IMG/VR virus record: IMGVR_UViG_3300020183_000055
Coordinates: 1-64,000 of that record
Source of the DNA: a virus
Length of the DNA stretch: 64,000 nucleotides
Direction: 5' to 3' (one strand)
Below, piece after piece: positions 31,939-39,608 of this stretch. The notes under the pieces were generated by a model. The model was not told the DNA's origin. It was given only the letters and a program-made list of their open reading frames with translations, and did not search any database. The position numbers and the translations under genes are program-made. Every line of letters begins with the position of its first letter. The first letter of the stretch is position 1.

Positions 31939-31946
31939 TATATATC
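31939..31946 (-). promoter_or_regulatory. Putative phage late promoter element (GATATATA)
   Basis: On the minus strand AAAAGATATATATAAAAAAA lies 15 nt before the ATG at 31923, close to the best matches. Confidence 0.5.
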
Positions 31947-31950
31947 TTTT

Positions 31951-32409
31951 TTAATTTTGAAATTTCTTAGTTGTTTCCAAAAAGTCAGAAAATGATTGAA
32001 TAATTCTTTTTCTTGGTTTTTTTCCTTTAGATTTTATTGTTGAAGAATTTGTTCCTACCGTTAAAGTGTCAAATTTATCTCCAGATCCTTGCTTGGAGGC
32101 ATCGTAAAAATTTACATTTGTTCCTGGACCTGTTGGTGGTGTCACCGGTCCCATCCCCGGGGTTGAGTTCAAACTAGCCATTCCCCCTTCGCTCTCCTCC
32201 ATCTTGTATTTCGGATAACCACATTCACGAACGTAATTTTCTACCTGCCAATTTTCGGTACAATATGAATTTTCAACCATCCACTCACAGAGAGATTCTA
32301 AAATTTCTTCCGGAGAATTGTTTTTAGATTCATGATAAGGAAGGTCGTCACAGCAACATAAACAAACTACTGTGTGTCCTTGTGTGGTTTTGCCGGTTGG
32401 AAAAAACAT
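31951..32409 (-). CDS. Hypothetical phage protein with Cys cluster and head-motif-like C-terminus
   Basis: A 152-residue protein. The N-terminal half has CLCCCDDLPYH and further Cys (NSYCTENW, RECGYPKYK), suggesting a small metal-binding domain. The central block LNSTPGMGPVTPPTGPG and GSGDKFDTL is a pattern I recall from other T4-like phage proteins, without known function. The very end, SFSDFLETTKKFQN, resembles the shared N-terminal motif but at the C-terminus. It is upstream of the peptidoglycan-binding gene on the same strand. Confidence 0.65.
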   Translation of the reverse strand: MFFPTGKTTQGHTVVCLCCCDDLPYHESKNNSPEEILESLCEWMVENSYCTENWQVENYVRECGYPKYKMEESEGGMASLNSTPGMGPVTPPTGPGTNVNFYDASKQGSGDKFDTLTVGTNSSTIKSKGKKPRKRIIQSFSDFLETTKKFQN

Positions 32410-32423
32410 AATTTCAATTTTTT

Positions 32424-32660
32424 TTAAAGAACTTCTGACACATCTTTTGCGAAAATGCGAATAACCTTTCCTTCTTGGTTATTGGTTATATATCCTATAA
32501 TATCACCATTTATGTCTCTAATCGGCGAAGAGATGGTTAAAATCTTTCCGGTAGAATGTCTGATATTTTTTCCGGTTAATTCATCATGAATTATTTCATG
32601 GTTCGAAGAAACCATTTGTGCTCCTTGTTCGTGATTCATTTGATTACAGCCGCAGCCCAT
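32424..32660 (-). CDS. Small hypothetical protein, paralogue of next gene
   Basis: A 78-residue protein starting MGCGCNQ. The C-terminal half (GKNIRHSTGKILTISSPIRD, then GYITNNQEGKVIRIFAKDV) matches the next gene at the same spacing, so the two are paralogues. The CxC start could bind metal or be membrane-modified. It is likely a small beta-rich domain of unknown role. GATATATA lies 23 nt upstream. Confidence 0.7.
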   Translation of the reverse strand: MGCGCNQMNHEQGAQMVSSNHEIIHDELTGKNIRHSTGKILTISSPIRDINGDIIGYITNNQEGKVIRIFAKDVSEVL

Positions 32661-32683
32661 ATTATGTTTGTTTAAAATTTATC

Positions 32684-32691
32684 TATATATC
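32684..32691 (-). promoter_or_regulatory. Putative phage late promoter element (GATATATA)
   Basis: On the minus strand ACGATATATAGATAAATTT lies 23 nt before the ATG at 32660. Confidence 0.45.
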
Positions 32692-32715
32692 GTTCACTCA
32701 AAATAAAATTTCAAA

Positions 32716-32955
32716 TTAAATTCTAACTACATCTTCGGCAAAAATTCTAAGTAATTTCCCCGATGAATTTCTGGTTGTGAACCCTATCAATCTTTTATCA
32801 TTTTGATTCAAAATTGGAGATATGATTTCCAATGCTGTACCATTACTATGTAAAATTCTTCTCCCGTTCAAAGAATTAGGATTATCATAATCCAATAAAG
32901 GATTGTGAACTGGTTGTCTCTCGAATGATTGGTTTTGATCGCAGCCGCAACTCAT
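32716..32955 (-). CDS. Small hypothetical protein, paralogue of previous gene
   Basis: A 79-residue paralogue of the protein at 32424-32660: MSCGCDQ start and GRRILHSNGTALEIISPILN followed by GFTTRNSSGKLLRIFAEDV. The N-terminal linker is unrelated. It is 10 nt downstream of the repeat-rich protein gene. Function unknown. Confidence 0.7.
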   Translation of the reverse strand: MSCGCDQNQSFERQPVHNPLLDYDNPNSLNGRRILHSNGTALEIISPILNQNDKRLIGFTTRNSSGKLLRIFAEDVVRI

Positions 32956-32965
32956 ATTTTTTAAT

Positions 32966-34735
32966 TTAAACTACTTTGAATTTAATTTCTATTCTAGGAT
33001 CCATTAATTTTAATGGTTGACCTTTTAAATTATATTTAGCAAATTTCAAAAAAAGATCAATTCTTTTTATATCATCCTTAGAAAAGATATTATACGCGGA
33101 TGGTTTTTTTGCACTTTCACTAGCAAGCAAAATCAAGTGGTTAATGTGTTCAGGTGTGAAGTTTTCCCAGCCATTCTCTAAAATATTTAAAGCATATTCC
33201 CCATCCATATTTTCGTTTTCGTCTGGGTTTTCACATATGGTTTTCGCTGTTCGAACCAATTCATTTTCATAATCTGCTGGAGAATATTTAGGATCTGCAG
33301 CAAATATCAATCCCTCTTTTTTATTGATGTACGGAAAATCCCCACCAAAAATTTCCTGACTTGCTTCCTTTGGGTCACAAGTAAACGGCTGGTCACTATC
33401 CCCAAGGAGTCTCTTTATCATTTCTTTTGTGGGATTTTTGTAGAATGTTACAAAATAAGTGTTAGCATGGGACAAAAACAAAGGGCTTCCATCTAGCGTT
33501 AATTTTGACCAATCCCCGGTTGCTGTTATAATTCTAATTTTTCCTGTGAAAGCAGCAGTTGGATCCAATCCTCTCGTGAGCATTCTTTGATATTTATTAT
33601 ATGCTTCTTTTTCTTTTTGAGTTGGTTCTAATCTTGGTTTAGCATTAACCTTCTTATTATATTCCTGATAGTTTCGGTATTCCTCTTCCGTGAATTCTTC
33701 TTCTTGTCCTTTAATAGAAGGAAGACCCGATAATCTCCGTATCCTATAATATTTATTATATGCTTCTCTTTCTTTTTGCGTTGGTTCTAATTTTGGTTTA
33801 GCGTTAATCTTCCTATTATATTCCTGATAGTTTCGGTAATCTTCTTCCGTAAATTCTTCTTCTTTTCTTCGAAAAGGAGCAATTGGATCCAATCCTTTCG
33901 TTCTGATCCTATTATATTTATTATATGCTTCTTTTTCTTTTTGCGTTGGTTCTAATCTTGGTTTAGCATTAATCTTCTTATTATATTCCTTAAAGTTTCG
34001 GTAATCTTCTTCCGTGAATTCTTCTTCTTGTTTTTTAAGAGGAGCAATTGGATTCGATATTTTTCGTTGCCTTTGATATTTATTATATGCTTCTCTTTCT
34101 TTTTGAGTTGGTTCTAATCTTGGTTTAGTGTTGATTCGGTTAGATTGATACTTCCTACTATATTCCCGATAGTTTCGGTAATCTTCTTCCGTAAATTCTT
34201 CTTCTTTTCTTCGAAAAGGAGCAATTGGATCCAATCCTTTCGTTCTGATCCTATTATATTTATTATATGCTTCTCTTTCTTTTTGCGTTGGTTCTAATTT
34301 TGGTTTAGCATAAATCTTCCTATTATATTCCTTAAAGTTTCGGTAATCTTCTTCCGTGAATTCTTCTTCTTGTCTTTTAAAAGGAGAATGACCCAATATT
34401 CTTTTTTGCCTACTATATTTATTATATGCTTCTCTTTCTTTTTGCGTTGGTTCTAATCTTGGTTTAGCATAAATCTTCTTAATATATTCCTGAAAGTTTC
34501 GGCGATCTTCTTCCGTGAATTCTTCTTTTTCCCCCTTCTTTTCTCGGAAAGGGTCAATTGGATCCAAACCTTTACGCTTCATTCTATGATATTTTCTCAT
34601 TGCTTCCATTTGTTCCTTTGTTGACGGAATCCCTTTCTTGCTATTATTTGTATATTGTTTAAAGTTCAAATAGTCCTCTTTAGTGAATTCTTCAGATTCG
34701 AAAAGAAAAATTGTAAAATTTTTGATATGTTTCAC
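32966..34735 (-). CDS. Repeat-rich protein with head-targeting-like N-terminus
   Basis: A 589-residue protein with a GTG start (MKHIKNFTIFLFESEEFTK; possible cut LFE/S). The first two thirds consist of seven repeats of roughly 50-55 residues built as EEFTEEDYRNYREY, then KPRLEPTQKEREAYNKY and a variable linker (GLDPIAPFRRK). These are highly charged and helical. The last 190 residues are unique and globular, starting KIRIITATGDWSKLTLDG. Such a long charged repeat could bind DNA or act as a scaffold or ruler; I recognise no family. It is downstream of two small genes and its repeats are nearly identical at DNA level. Confidence 0.8.
   Translation of the reverse strand: MKHIKNFTIFLFESEEFTKEDYLNFKQYTNNSKKGIPSTKEQMEAMRKYHRMKRKGLDPIDPFREKKGEKEEFTEEDRRNFQEYIKKIYAKPRLEPTQKEREAYNKYSRQKRILGHSPFKRQEEEFTEEDYRNFKEYNRKIYAKPKLEPTQKEREAYNKYNRIRTKGLDPIAPFRRKEEEFTEEDYRNYREYSRKYQSNRINTKPRLEPTQKEREAYNKYQRQRKISNPIAPLKKQEEEFTEEDYRNFKEYNKKINAKPRLEPTQKEKEAYNKYNRIRTKGLDPIAPFRRKEEEFTEEDYRNYQEYNRKINAKPKLEPTQKEREAYNKYYRIRRLSGLPSIKGQEEEFTEEEYRNYQEYNKKVNAKPRLEPTQKEKEAYNKYQRMLTRGLDPTAAFTGKIRIITATGDWSKLTLDGSPLFLSHANTYFVTFYKNPTKEMIKRLLGDSDQPFTCDPKEASQEIFGGDFPYINKKEGLIFAADPKYSPADYENELVRTAKTICENPDENENMDGEYALNILENGWENFTPEHINHLILLASESAKKPSAYNIFSKDDIKRIDLFLKFAKYNLKGQPLKLMDPRIEIKFKVV
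33590..34560. repeat. Tandem repeats of about 150-165 bp coding for 50-55 residue units
   Basis: At least six near-identical stretches, each with the same block of about 35 bp (encoding EPTQKEREAYNKY) and the same block encoding EEFTEEDYRNY, run along the minus-strand gene at about 160-bp spacing. Unit lengths differ slightly by linker insertion. They are coding repeats, not a CRISPR array. Confidence 0.85.
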
Positions 34736-34774
34736 TGGCTATATTTTTTAATTTTATAGGTATGAACGATTGAT

Positions 34775-34782
34775 TATATATT
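34775..34782 (-). promoter_or_regulatory. Putative late promoter element (AATATATA)
   Basis: On the minus strand CAAAATATATAATCAATC lies 39 nt before the GTG start at 34735, in the 57-nt gap to the upstream gene. Confidence 0.3.
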
Positions 34783-34792
34783 TTGAAGTATT

Positions 34793-35212
34793 CTATCTGT
34801 AATCGTTTCTCAATTCTTTTCTTCTGAGATAATTAAAAAGATATTGTAAAGCCCTGTTATAATCCTTCAAAGTTTTAAAGGGTCTAGGAAATCTTCGGAT
34901 GTCATTTCCCCCTCCTTCTGGAATTTCGTGTGATTTTTCTGGATTGTACCTTCTGACAATTCCACTTGGATGAACCGTATAAAAAACATCGCCGTGTCCC
35001 CTTTCTCTTTGTTTGTGTTTTATCCTAACAAATTTCAAGGTGTTATTCAATTCCTGTTGGTGAGAGTGTTCCTCTTCAAATCCTAAATCAATAATATTTC
35101 TATATGCTCCGGATTTTCTGATGTCATCCAAAGAAATATCTCTCCTGGTATCGGTTTTGTATTCTAACCTAGGATCGTATTTTTTGAATTCCAAAAGGTG
35201 ATGGAGCATCAA
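34793..35212 (-). CDS. Hypothetical protein (139 aa)
   Basis: A 139-residue basic protein beginning MMLHHLLEFKKYDPRLEYKT, a weak variant of the shared motif. There is a segment with several His/Glu (EEEHSHQQEL), a short VFYTVHPSGIVRRYNP beta block, then a basic helical end (RALQYLFNYLRRKELRNDYR). No known family. It directly abuts the upstream gene (stop of that gene and ATG are adjacent). Confidence 0.7.
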   Translation of the reverse strand: MMLHHLLEFKKYDPRLEYKTDTRRDISLDDIRKSGAYRNIIDLGFEEEHSHQQELNNTLKFVRIKHKQRERGHGDVFYTVHPSGIVRRYNPEKSHEIPEGGGNDIRRFPRPFKTLKDYNRALQYLFNYLRRKELRNDYR

Positions 35213-35905
35213 TTAAGATTTTTTGGTGGCAATATAATCTCGATAGTCTGCCAGATGTGACATTTTCTTTTTCCCCTTTGGTTTGGTCACGTCGGGGTTC
35301 AAATGTGGGGTAATTGGTTTGATCCCACCACCAACATTGAGACCGGGTGTGAAAGTTGGTATTTTCTTTGAACCAATTAAAGGAGATGTTGCCCCAGCTA
35401 CCGGGATTCCCTTTTCGTATAAAGATTCAGATTCTTGAACTTTACCAGTAAGCATTTCAATATCCTCGATACTCAATCCATAGTCATCGTTAAAATCGGT
35501 GAAATAAACGTGACCAACTACATTTTGTCCAACGTCTGTAATGGTAAGAACATCTCCTACTTTAACGTTCTCGAACCCCTTGGCAGGTGAATACCATTCT
35601 GGGTAAGTAACATTCAAAACACGAATTTTTTCACCTGGTTTGTAATATTGAGTTTTGGATTTGATTGAATCCTCATCCACTGCTTCATAGTCATCATATT
35701 CAAAAGTTTCTTTCACGTAATGCGGAAGTCTTTTTGTTTTTGTAGAGGCGAACTTTTCAAGTTCCCTATCCGACATTTCTCCATCGGCTATATCCTTAAC
35801 TATCTTCCTATATCTTGAATCTATATCTTTCAATTTGAGAGATCCAGATCTTAAGGCCCAGGCCTGGCCCATTATTGCTTGTTGTGCTTTTGAAACTGCT
35901 GGCAT
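35213..35905 (-). CDS. DUF3008-like protein with extra domains
   Basis: A 230-residue protein. The start MPAVSKAQQAIMGQAWALRS and the SDRELEKFASTKTKRLPHYV block match the short DUF3008-type proteins common in large phages (the 'SKAQQ' start and 'FA-TK-K-LP' end). The middle (about 85-150) carries YYKPGEKIRVLNV and VGDVLTITDVGQNVVGHVYF, a small beta-barrel that may bind nucleic acid. The C-terminal tail is Gly/Pro-rich with HLADYRDYIATKKS. Function unknown. Confidence 0.65.
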   Translation of the reverse strand: MPAVSKAQQAIMGQAWALRSGSLKLKDIDSRYRKIVKDIADGEMSDRELEKFASTKTKRLPHYVKETFEYDDYEAVDEDSIKSKTQYYKPGEKIRVLNVTYPEWYSPAKGFENVKVGDVLTITDVGQNVVGHVYFTDFNDDYGLSIEDIEMLTGKVQESESLYEKGIPVAGATSPLIGSKKIPTFTPGLNVGGGIKPITPHLNPDVTKPKGKKKMSHLADYRDYIATKKS

Positions 35906-35909
35906 TTTA

Positions 35910-36509
35910 TTATTCGATTTTTTTTAATTTAATGTAATAGTTCGGATCTTCAAATAGGTGATCCATTGCTATCTCTCTTGCTTTTTGTGGGGAATCCGTG
36001 TGTTCCATCTCAACAAAAACTCCATCGACCAATTGTCTGGTTAGGTAATCTACAACACCAGATAAATCGTGGTCAAGAGATCCGGTGTGTTTTTTTGCTA
36101 AATCTAAAATTGTGAGATTATCCCCAAGACCACCTTTGAGAATCTCTCTAGATGTATCCTCCTCTTTTAGATAAAGGTTTTTCATTTTCTTCTTCATCTC
36201 CGCCGGGGTCATAGGCTTTGCATTCAATCCCCAATTGGCATTCGGATTGATGATTTTAGAAGATTTCTTTTTCCACTCGGGAAAAGTCCAAAGCCACTTG
36301 TTGTATGCCTTTCCCACAATTTCGAATCCCTTGTCTCCGGGCTGGATAGCAATTGGGGATTGTGGTGGCATATAAGAACTCGTCTCCGCCTCATTGCTTT
36401 GTTTGAAAGCCTTATCCACAATCTTGAAACCCGTATCTCCCGAAGGAATTTTCTTGGCAGATTTTGGTGGTTTGTAGCTTGAGGTAAGAGACGGGTTCTT
36501 TCTTTTCAT
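35910..36509 (-). CDS. DUF5661-like protein with N-terminal repeats
   Basis: A 199-residue protein. The N-terminal part has two repeats (SSYKPPKSAKKIPSGDTGFK and SSYMPPQSPIAIQPGDKGFE, each followed by IV-KA). The C-terminal 70 residues match a domain recalled as DUF5661: LDLAKKHTGSLDHDLSGVVD, VEMEHTDSPQKAREIAMDHL and FEDPNYYIKL. This domain is found in bacteria, archaea and phages, with unknown function. It is upstream of the DUF3008-like gene and spaced 4 nt from it. Confidence 0.72.
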   Translation of the reverse strand: MKRKNPSLTSSYKPPKSAKKIPSGDTGFKIVDKAFKQSNEAETSSYMPPQSPIAIQPGDKGFEIVGKAYNKWLWTFPEWKKKSSKIINPNANWGLNAKPMTPAEMKKKMKNLYLKEEDTSREILKGGLGDNLTILDLAKKHTGSLDHDLSGVVDYLTRQLVDGVFVEMEHTDSPQKAREIAMDHLFEDPNYYIKLKKIE

Positions 36510-36523
36510 TCCATTGAATTATT

Positions 36524-36730
36524 TCACGAAATCACTGCTTCGACTTTGGATTTTGAAATTTGGATTGTTTCAAAAAATCCGGAAACACCCTCGAGGTGTT
36601 GGGCAACTTTGTGTTCAACTTCCAGAACGGATTCTGCCTCGACCAAAAATTCTCCTTTGGACATGACAGGATCTCCATTTTTCTTGGTTTCACCAGATTC
36701 GAATTGTACTCTTGCGATGTAGTATGGCAT
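36524..36730 (-). CDS. DUF4494-like small protein
   Basis: A 68-residue protein: MPYYIARVQFESGETKKNGD, then KGEFLVEAESVLEVEHKVAQ and a final strand IQISKSKVEAVIS. This pattern resembles DUF4494, a small family from Bacteroidota and their phages, with unknown function. It leads a run of four closely spaced genes ending at 34793. GATATATA lies about 74 nt upstream. Confidence 0.7.
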   Translation of the reverse strand: MPYYIARVQFESGETKKNGDPVMSKGEFLVEAESVLEVEHKVAQHLEGVSGFFETIQISKSKVEAVIS

Positions 36731-36803
36731 AAAAATTTATTTAGATGTTTTTTTTACTTTTCTTCTAATTTTTGTTTCTCCAAGAAATACAAATCTTTCG
36801 ATC

Positions 36804-36811
36804 TATATATC
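36804..36811 (-). promoter_or_regulatory. Putative phage late promoter element (GATATATA)
   Basis: On the minus strand AAAGATATATAGATCGAAAG sits right after the terminator of the histone-like gene and 74 nt before the ATG at 36730, so it probably starts the DUF4494-DUF5661-DUF3008 operon. Confidence 0.45.
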
Positions 36812-36832
36812 TTTTATAAAATCACAAAGCAC

Positions 36833-36862
36833 AAAAAAAGGCAACTCTTAAAGTTGCCTTTA
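36833..36862 (-). terminator. Rho-independent terminator
   Basis: AAAGGCAACT (36838-36847) pairs with AGTTGCCTTT (36852-36861) around a 4-nt loop; a run of A on the plus strand gives the T tail on the minus strand. It follows the histone-like gene stop at 36880. Confidence 0.85.
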
Positions 36863-36879
36863 TAATTAGTAGAAAGAAA

Positions 36880-37056
36880 TTACGCTTTGTTTTTTTCCTC
36901 TTGGATTTCAAGCCTAAGTTGCTGAGCCAGTTTTTTCAGTTCTTGCAAAGACTGTCTAACACGGGTGCCAGCAGACATATTGCCTTTAACTGAAAATTTC
37001 ACATAATCAGTTTCAACTGTTTCTACCAAAGATTTGATTGCTTCAAATGTTTGCAT
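36880..37056 (-). CDS. Histone H1-like (Hc1) DNA-binding protein
   Basis: A 58-residue basic protein, reading MQTFEAIKSLVETVETDYVK and, after a VKGNMSAGTRVRQSLQ stretch, ending in LKKLAQQLRLEIQEEKNKA-like helix. The 'FYxKGNxxAGTRxRKxxQELK' pattern is that of Hc1-type histone H1 proteins of Bacteroidota, which bind and condense DNA. Here it could pack DNA in the head or coat host DNA. It has its own terminator. It is short but well supported by the family pattern; the neighbouring genes are two small conserved phage genes and a capsid-motif protein. Confidence 0.82.
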   Translation of the reverse strand: MQTFEAIKSLVETVETDYVKFSVKGNMSAGTRVRQSLQELKKLAQQLRLEIQEEKNKA

Positions 37057-37133
37057 GATAATTGGTTTTTTGTTTTATTTTAGATCAAAAATTCTAAAAA
37101 GTTCCCATTTTTGGATGCATAAGTTCGATTTTT

Positions 37134-37667
37134 TTATCGATTCCAAAGGTAAATCTTTTTTGACGATCCATCTTGCATGTGCCAATCTTCTCCTAAAGCA
37201 AAAGAAAGCAGAGATTTAGAATATGCTCCATAGTTCTTGATATCCAAGTTAAAATTCATTTCGTCAACCATTCTGATGATTTTTGGATTTTTCTCCAGGT
37301 AGCTGGAAATACACTTTCCAATTTGTTCGAATAATCTTGAGAGTTCACCCCCGGATAATTTGAAAGAAACTTTGTTTTTTTCTGGCAAGCTTCCCTTGTT
37401 GATGGCTATGTCTTCAATAACTTCTGTTCCAATTTTGTTGATATTCAAAACAGCATATGAATTTTTAGGTCCATCCATCGACTCGTATTGTGAATACTTA
37501 CCAATCATAAGACAAAATCCCTCTGGGTCTTCTTTTTCTCTTTCCAATTGGAAAAAATAGTAATAAACATCACCTTCTTTTTTAAGCAAGAAGGGCATAG
37601 TTCCAAAGCCATCGGCCTCGTTCAAATTTTTGGATAGAAAATCTGTATAATTGAATAAATTTTTCAC
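37134..37667 (-). CDS. Hypothetical protein with head-targeting-like N-terminus
   Basis: A 177-residue protein with a GTG start, MKNLFNYTDFLSKNLNEADGF (possible cut at LNE/A). The body is a globular domain with strands around YYYFFQLEREK and SYAVLNINKIG and a helical C-terminal half with 'KLSGGELSRLFEQIGKC'. I do not recognise the family. GATATATA lies 17 nt upstream of the GTG and its first base is inside the stop codon of the upstream gene. It may be a packaged head protein. Confidence 0.72.
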   Translation of the reverse strand: MKNLFNYTDFLSKNLNEADGFGTMPFLLKKEGDVYYYFFQLEREKEDPEGFCLMIGKYSQYESMDGPKNSYAVLNINKIGTEVIEDIAINKGSLPEKNKVSFKLSGGELSRLFEQIGKCISSYLEKNPKIIRMVDEMNFNLDIKNYGAYSKSLLSFALGEDWHMQDGSSKKIYLWNR

Positions 37668-37684
37668 AGTGGATCTTTTTTGTG

Positions 37685-37692
37685 TATATATC
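37685..37692 (-). promoter_or_regulatory. Putative phage late promoter element (GATATATA)
   Basis: On the minus strand AATAGATATATACACAAAAA: the TAG is the stop codon of the ligase fusion gene and the element starts inside it, 17 nt before the GTG of the next gene. Confidence 0.5.
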
Positions 37693-39605
37693 TATTTTTT
37701 TTTCAGCTCTGAGACCAAACCCGAATATAAATTGAGAACCGATTTTGGAAGCATCTTTTTCAATGAGGAATAATCTTCTTCTTCCAATTTAGATCTCACC
37801 TCTGTGGCAGATGTGCTTCTTGGTGTTTCAACCAATTTGAATCCTTCCGGTAATTTATCAAACAACTCTGTTTTTTTGATGTATTCCATCTGTTTGGCAT
37901 AATCGTCCTGTCGATCTTCACCTGCACCAACAAGATGAGGTTCAAATCCCATCTCAACCAATTTATTCACCGCAGATCCCAACAAACCCCTTGGAACAAT
38001 CATGTAGTCTTTTAACACATCACCATGTTCTTTCACCACAGCATCCATGTACTGATTTATTGTTTGCTCGCCAAATGGGGATTTTCCGCTCTTATTGTGT
38101 CCCGGATAAACAACGATCACAAAAGAAGGTAATTTATTTTTCTCGTGTAATTTTTTAGCCATATTCAGATGACCCAAATGGAAAGGCTGAAAACGACCCA
38201 CAATAACGTTGATCTTTTTGTCTTCTTCCTTCTCAACCAACGGCTCTTCTCCTTTATTTGAGTGTTGGTCGATGCTTTCTAATTTTGAAATGAAATCATC
38301 GAATGAAAGTAAAGGATTCTCGTTCTTCTCTGAATCCTCGCTTTCTTCCAACACATATTGGACATTGGGCTTTGAATCCTTTTGAAAATCCAAAAAACTA
38401 ACAAATTCTGATTCGTTGACTGCTTTTTTAGGACGTTCGATATGATCTTTAATTTCTTGAATTAGCAAATTTAGCTGGGCCAGAGTTCCAGAGGTAACAA
38501 TGCCAGAAGCACGGGTTTTAAGTTTTCTGAATGAATTTAACATCAGCTTGTACAGTGACTCGTATGCCTCGTCTTCTTCGACAAATTTAGCAACCCTACG
38601 ATCCCTGATTAAATCCCGATTCAACCTGAACTCGGGCTTCTTCAAATAATCAGGTTCTTCAAAGTCTGTCCCTTTATATTTATCGGAATTTTCATCCAAA
38701 AATTTAGCAAAAACATCAGAAATGAAAGAAATATATCTTTCGTCTTCCCCCTGACCTTCAACCTCGAAAGAATCTACACCTTGTTGAAGGATAAAATTCA
38801 TGACGTCCAAAAGTGTGATCCCAAGAAAATCAGAAGGCTTTTTATCCTTCTTTTCTTGATATTTAGTTTTGGCTAAATCGGTGAACAGTGGATCTACCAT
38901 TTTGGCCAGCACAGTTTCGTTCTCCGAGTTTGGTTCTCCAAATCTGAATACCACTCCTTCGACGTCTTTATCTAAATCATCGTTCAGGGCGGATGATTTC
39001 AATTTTGGATTCAAAACAGAAATGATGAATCTAACAAAACTCTGTGTTTGAAAACGGGAAACCAACTGTGGAAATGGGGTTGCCAAAAATTCGGTCAGCT
39101 GCTCTTTTTGTGTTTCATTCAGATATCCTTGGAAAATGATTGGACTTCTTTCCACTCCGAGAAGATCTGCCCAGGTATCCAACTTGTCTTTTTGTTGAAT
39201 TGTTTTGGCAATCTTTCCGTGTAAATCCATTTTGTGGACAAAAGAAAGAATGAGGTGATTCTTGGGAATTCTATCGTAAACAATTTCAACCGGACTTGTG
39301 TTGGCAAAATATTCAAAACCGAATCTCCATCCTCTTGGAATTTTCTCTAAAATATCAGGAGGCAAGGATTCGATGTACTGGATTGGTTTTTCATAATACT
39401 TCATCAACGTCCTGTCGACCAATGTTATGGGATTTCTTTGATCTCTACGATAAAAATTAAATTTTCCAGTGTCCAGATCTCTTTCAAAACAAAAGGCAGA
39501 CCCATCCATCTTTTCGTTGATGGTAACAAATTGAGAAAAGAGAGATTGAGTAAACTCCGCTCCTTTCTTATTGTACATATCATATAGGTGATTAATTCCT
39601 GCCAT
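37692..39605 (-). CDS. RNA ligase-like domain fused to NMN adenylyltransferase-like domain
   Basis: A 637-residue fusion. The N-terminal half is a nucleotidyltransferase of the DNA/RNA ligase superfamily: motif I EKMDGSAF (K32), motif III-like RGWRFGFEYF (91-100), motif IV VEGVVFRF and motif V LAKMVD (K235). It would join or cap RNA ends. A 230-residue linker follows, holding LSFDDFISKLES (433-444), like the shared head motif. The C-terminal part is a NadM-type adenylyltransferase: GRFQPFHLGHLN (470-481), GAGEDRQDDY and the R-S-T-S-A-T-E-V-R motif. The fusion could make NAD and ligate or repair RNA (for example tRNA) during infection. A separate ligase-NMNAT fusion is unusual. Confidence 0.85.
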   Translation of the reverse strand: MAGINHLYDMYNKKGAEFTQSLFSQFVTINEKMDGSAFCFERDLDTGKFNFYRRDQRNPITLVDRTLMKYYEKPIQYIESLPPDILEKIPRGWRFGFEYFANTSPVEIVYDRIPKNHLILSFVHKMDLHGKIAKTIQQKDKLDTWADLLGVERSPIIFQGYLNETQKEQLTEFLATPFPQLVSRFQTQSFVRFIISVLNPKLKSSALNDDLDKDVEGVVFRFGEPNSENETVLAKMVDPLFTDLAKTKYQEKKDKKPSDFLGITLLDVMNFILQQGVDSFEVEGQGEDERYISFISDVFAKFLDENSDKYKGTDFEEPDYLKKPEFRLNRDLIRDRRVAKFVEEDEAYESLYKLMLNSFRKLKTRASGIVTSGTLAQLNLLIQEIKDHIERPKKAVNESEFVSFLDFQKDSKPNVQYVLEESEDSEKNENPLLSFDDFISKLESIDQHSNKGEEPLVEKEEDKKINVIVGRFQPFHLGHLNMAKKLHEKNKLPSFVIVVYPGHNKSGKSPFGEQTINQYMDAVVKEHGDVLKDYMIVPRGLLGSAVNKLVEMGFEPHLVGAGEDRQDDYAKQMEYIKKTELFDKLPEGFKLVETPRSTSATEVRSKLEEEDYSSLKKMLPKSVLNLYSGLVSELKKK

Positions 39606-39608
39606 AAT

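Noticed and set aside
33590-34560. Regular repeats that could suggest a CRISPR array
   Set aside because: Period about 160 bp, open frame through all repeats, spacers are homologous linkers, no cas genes.
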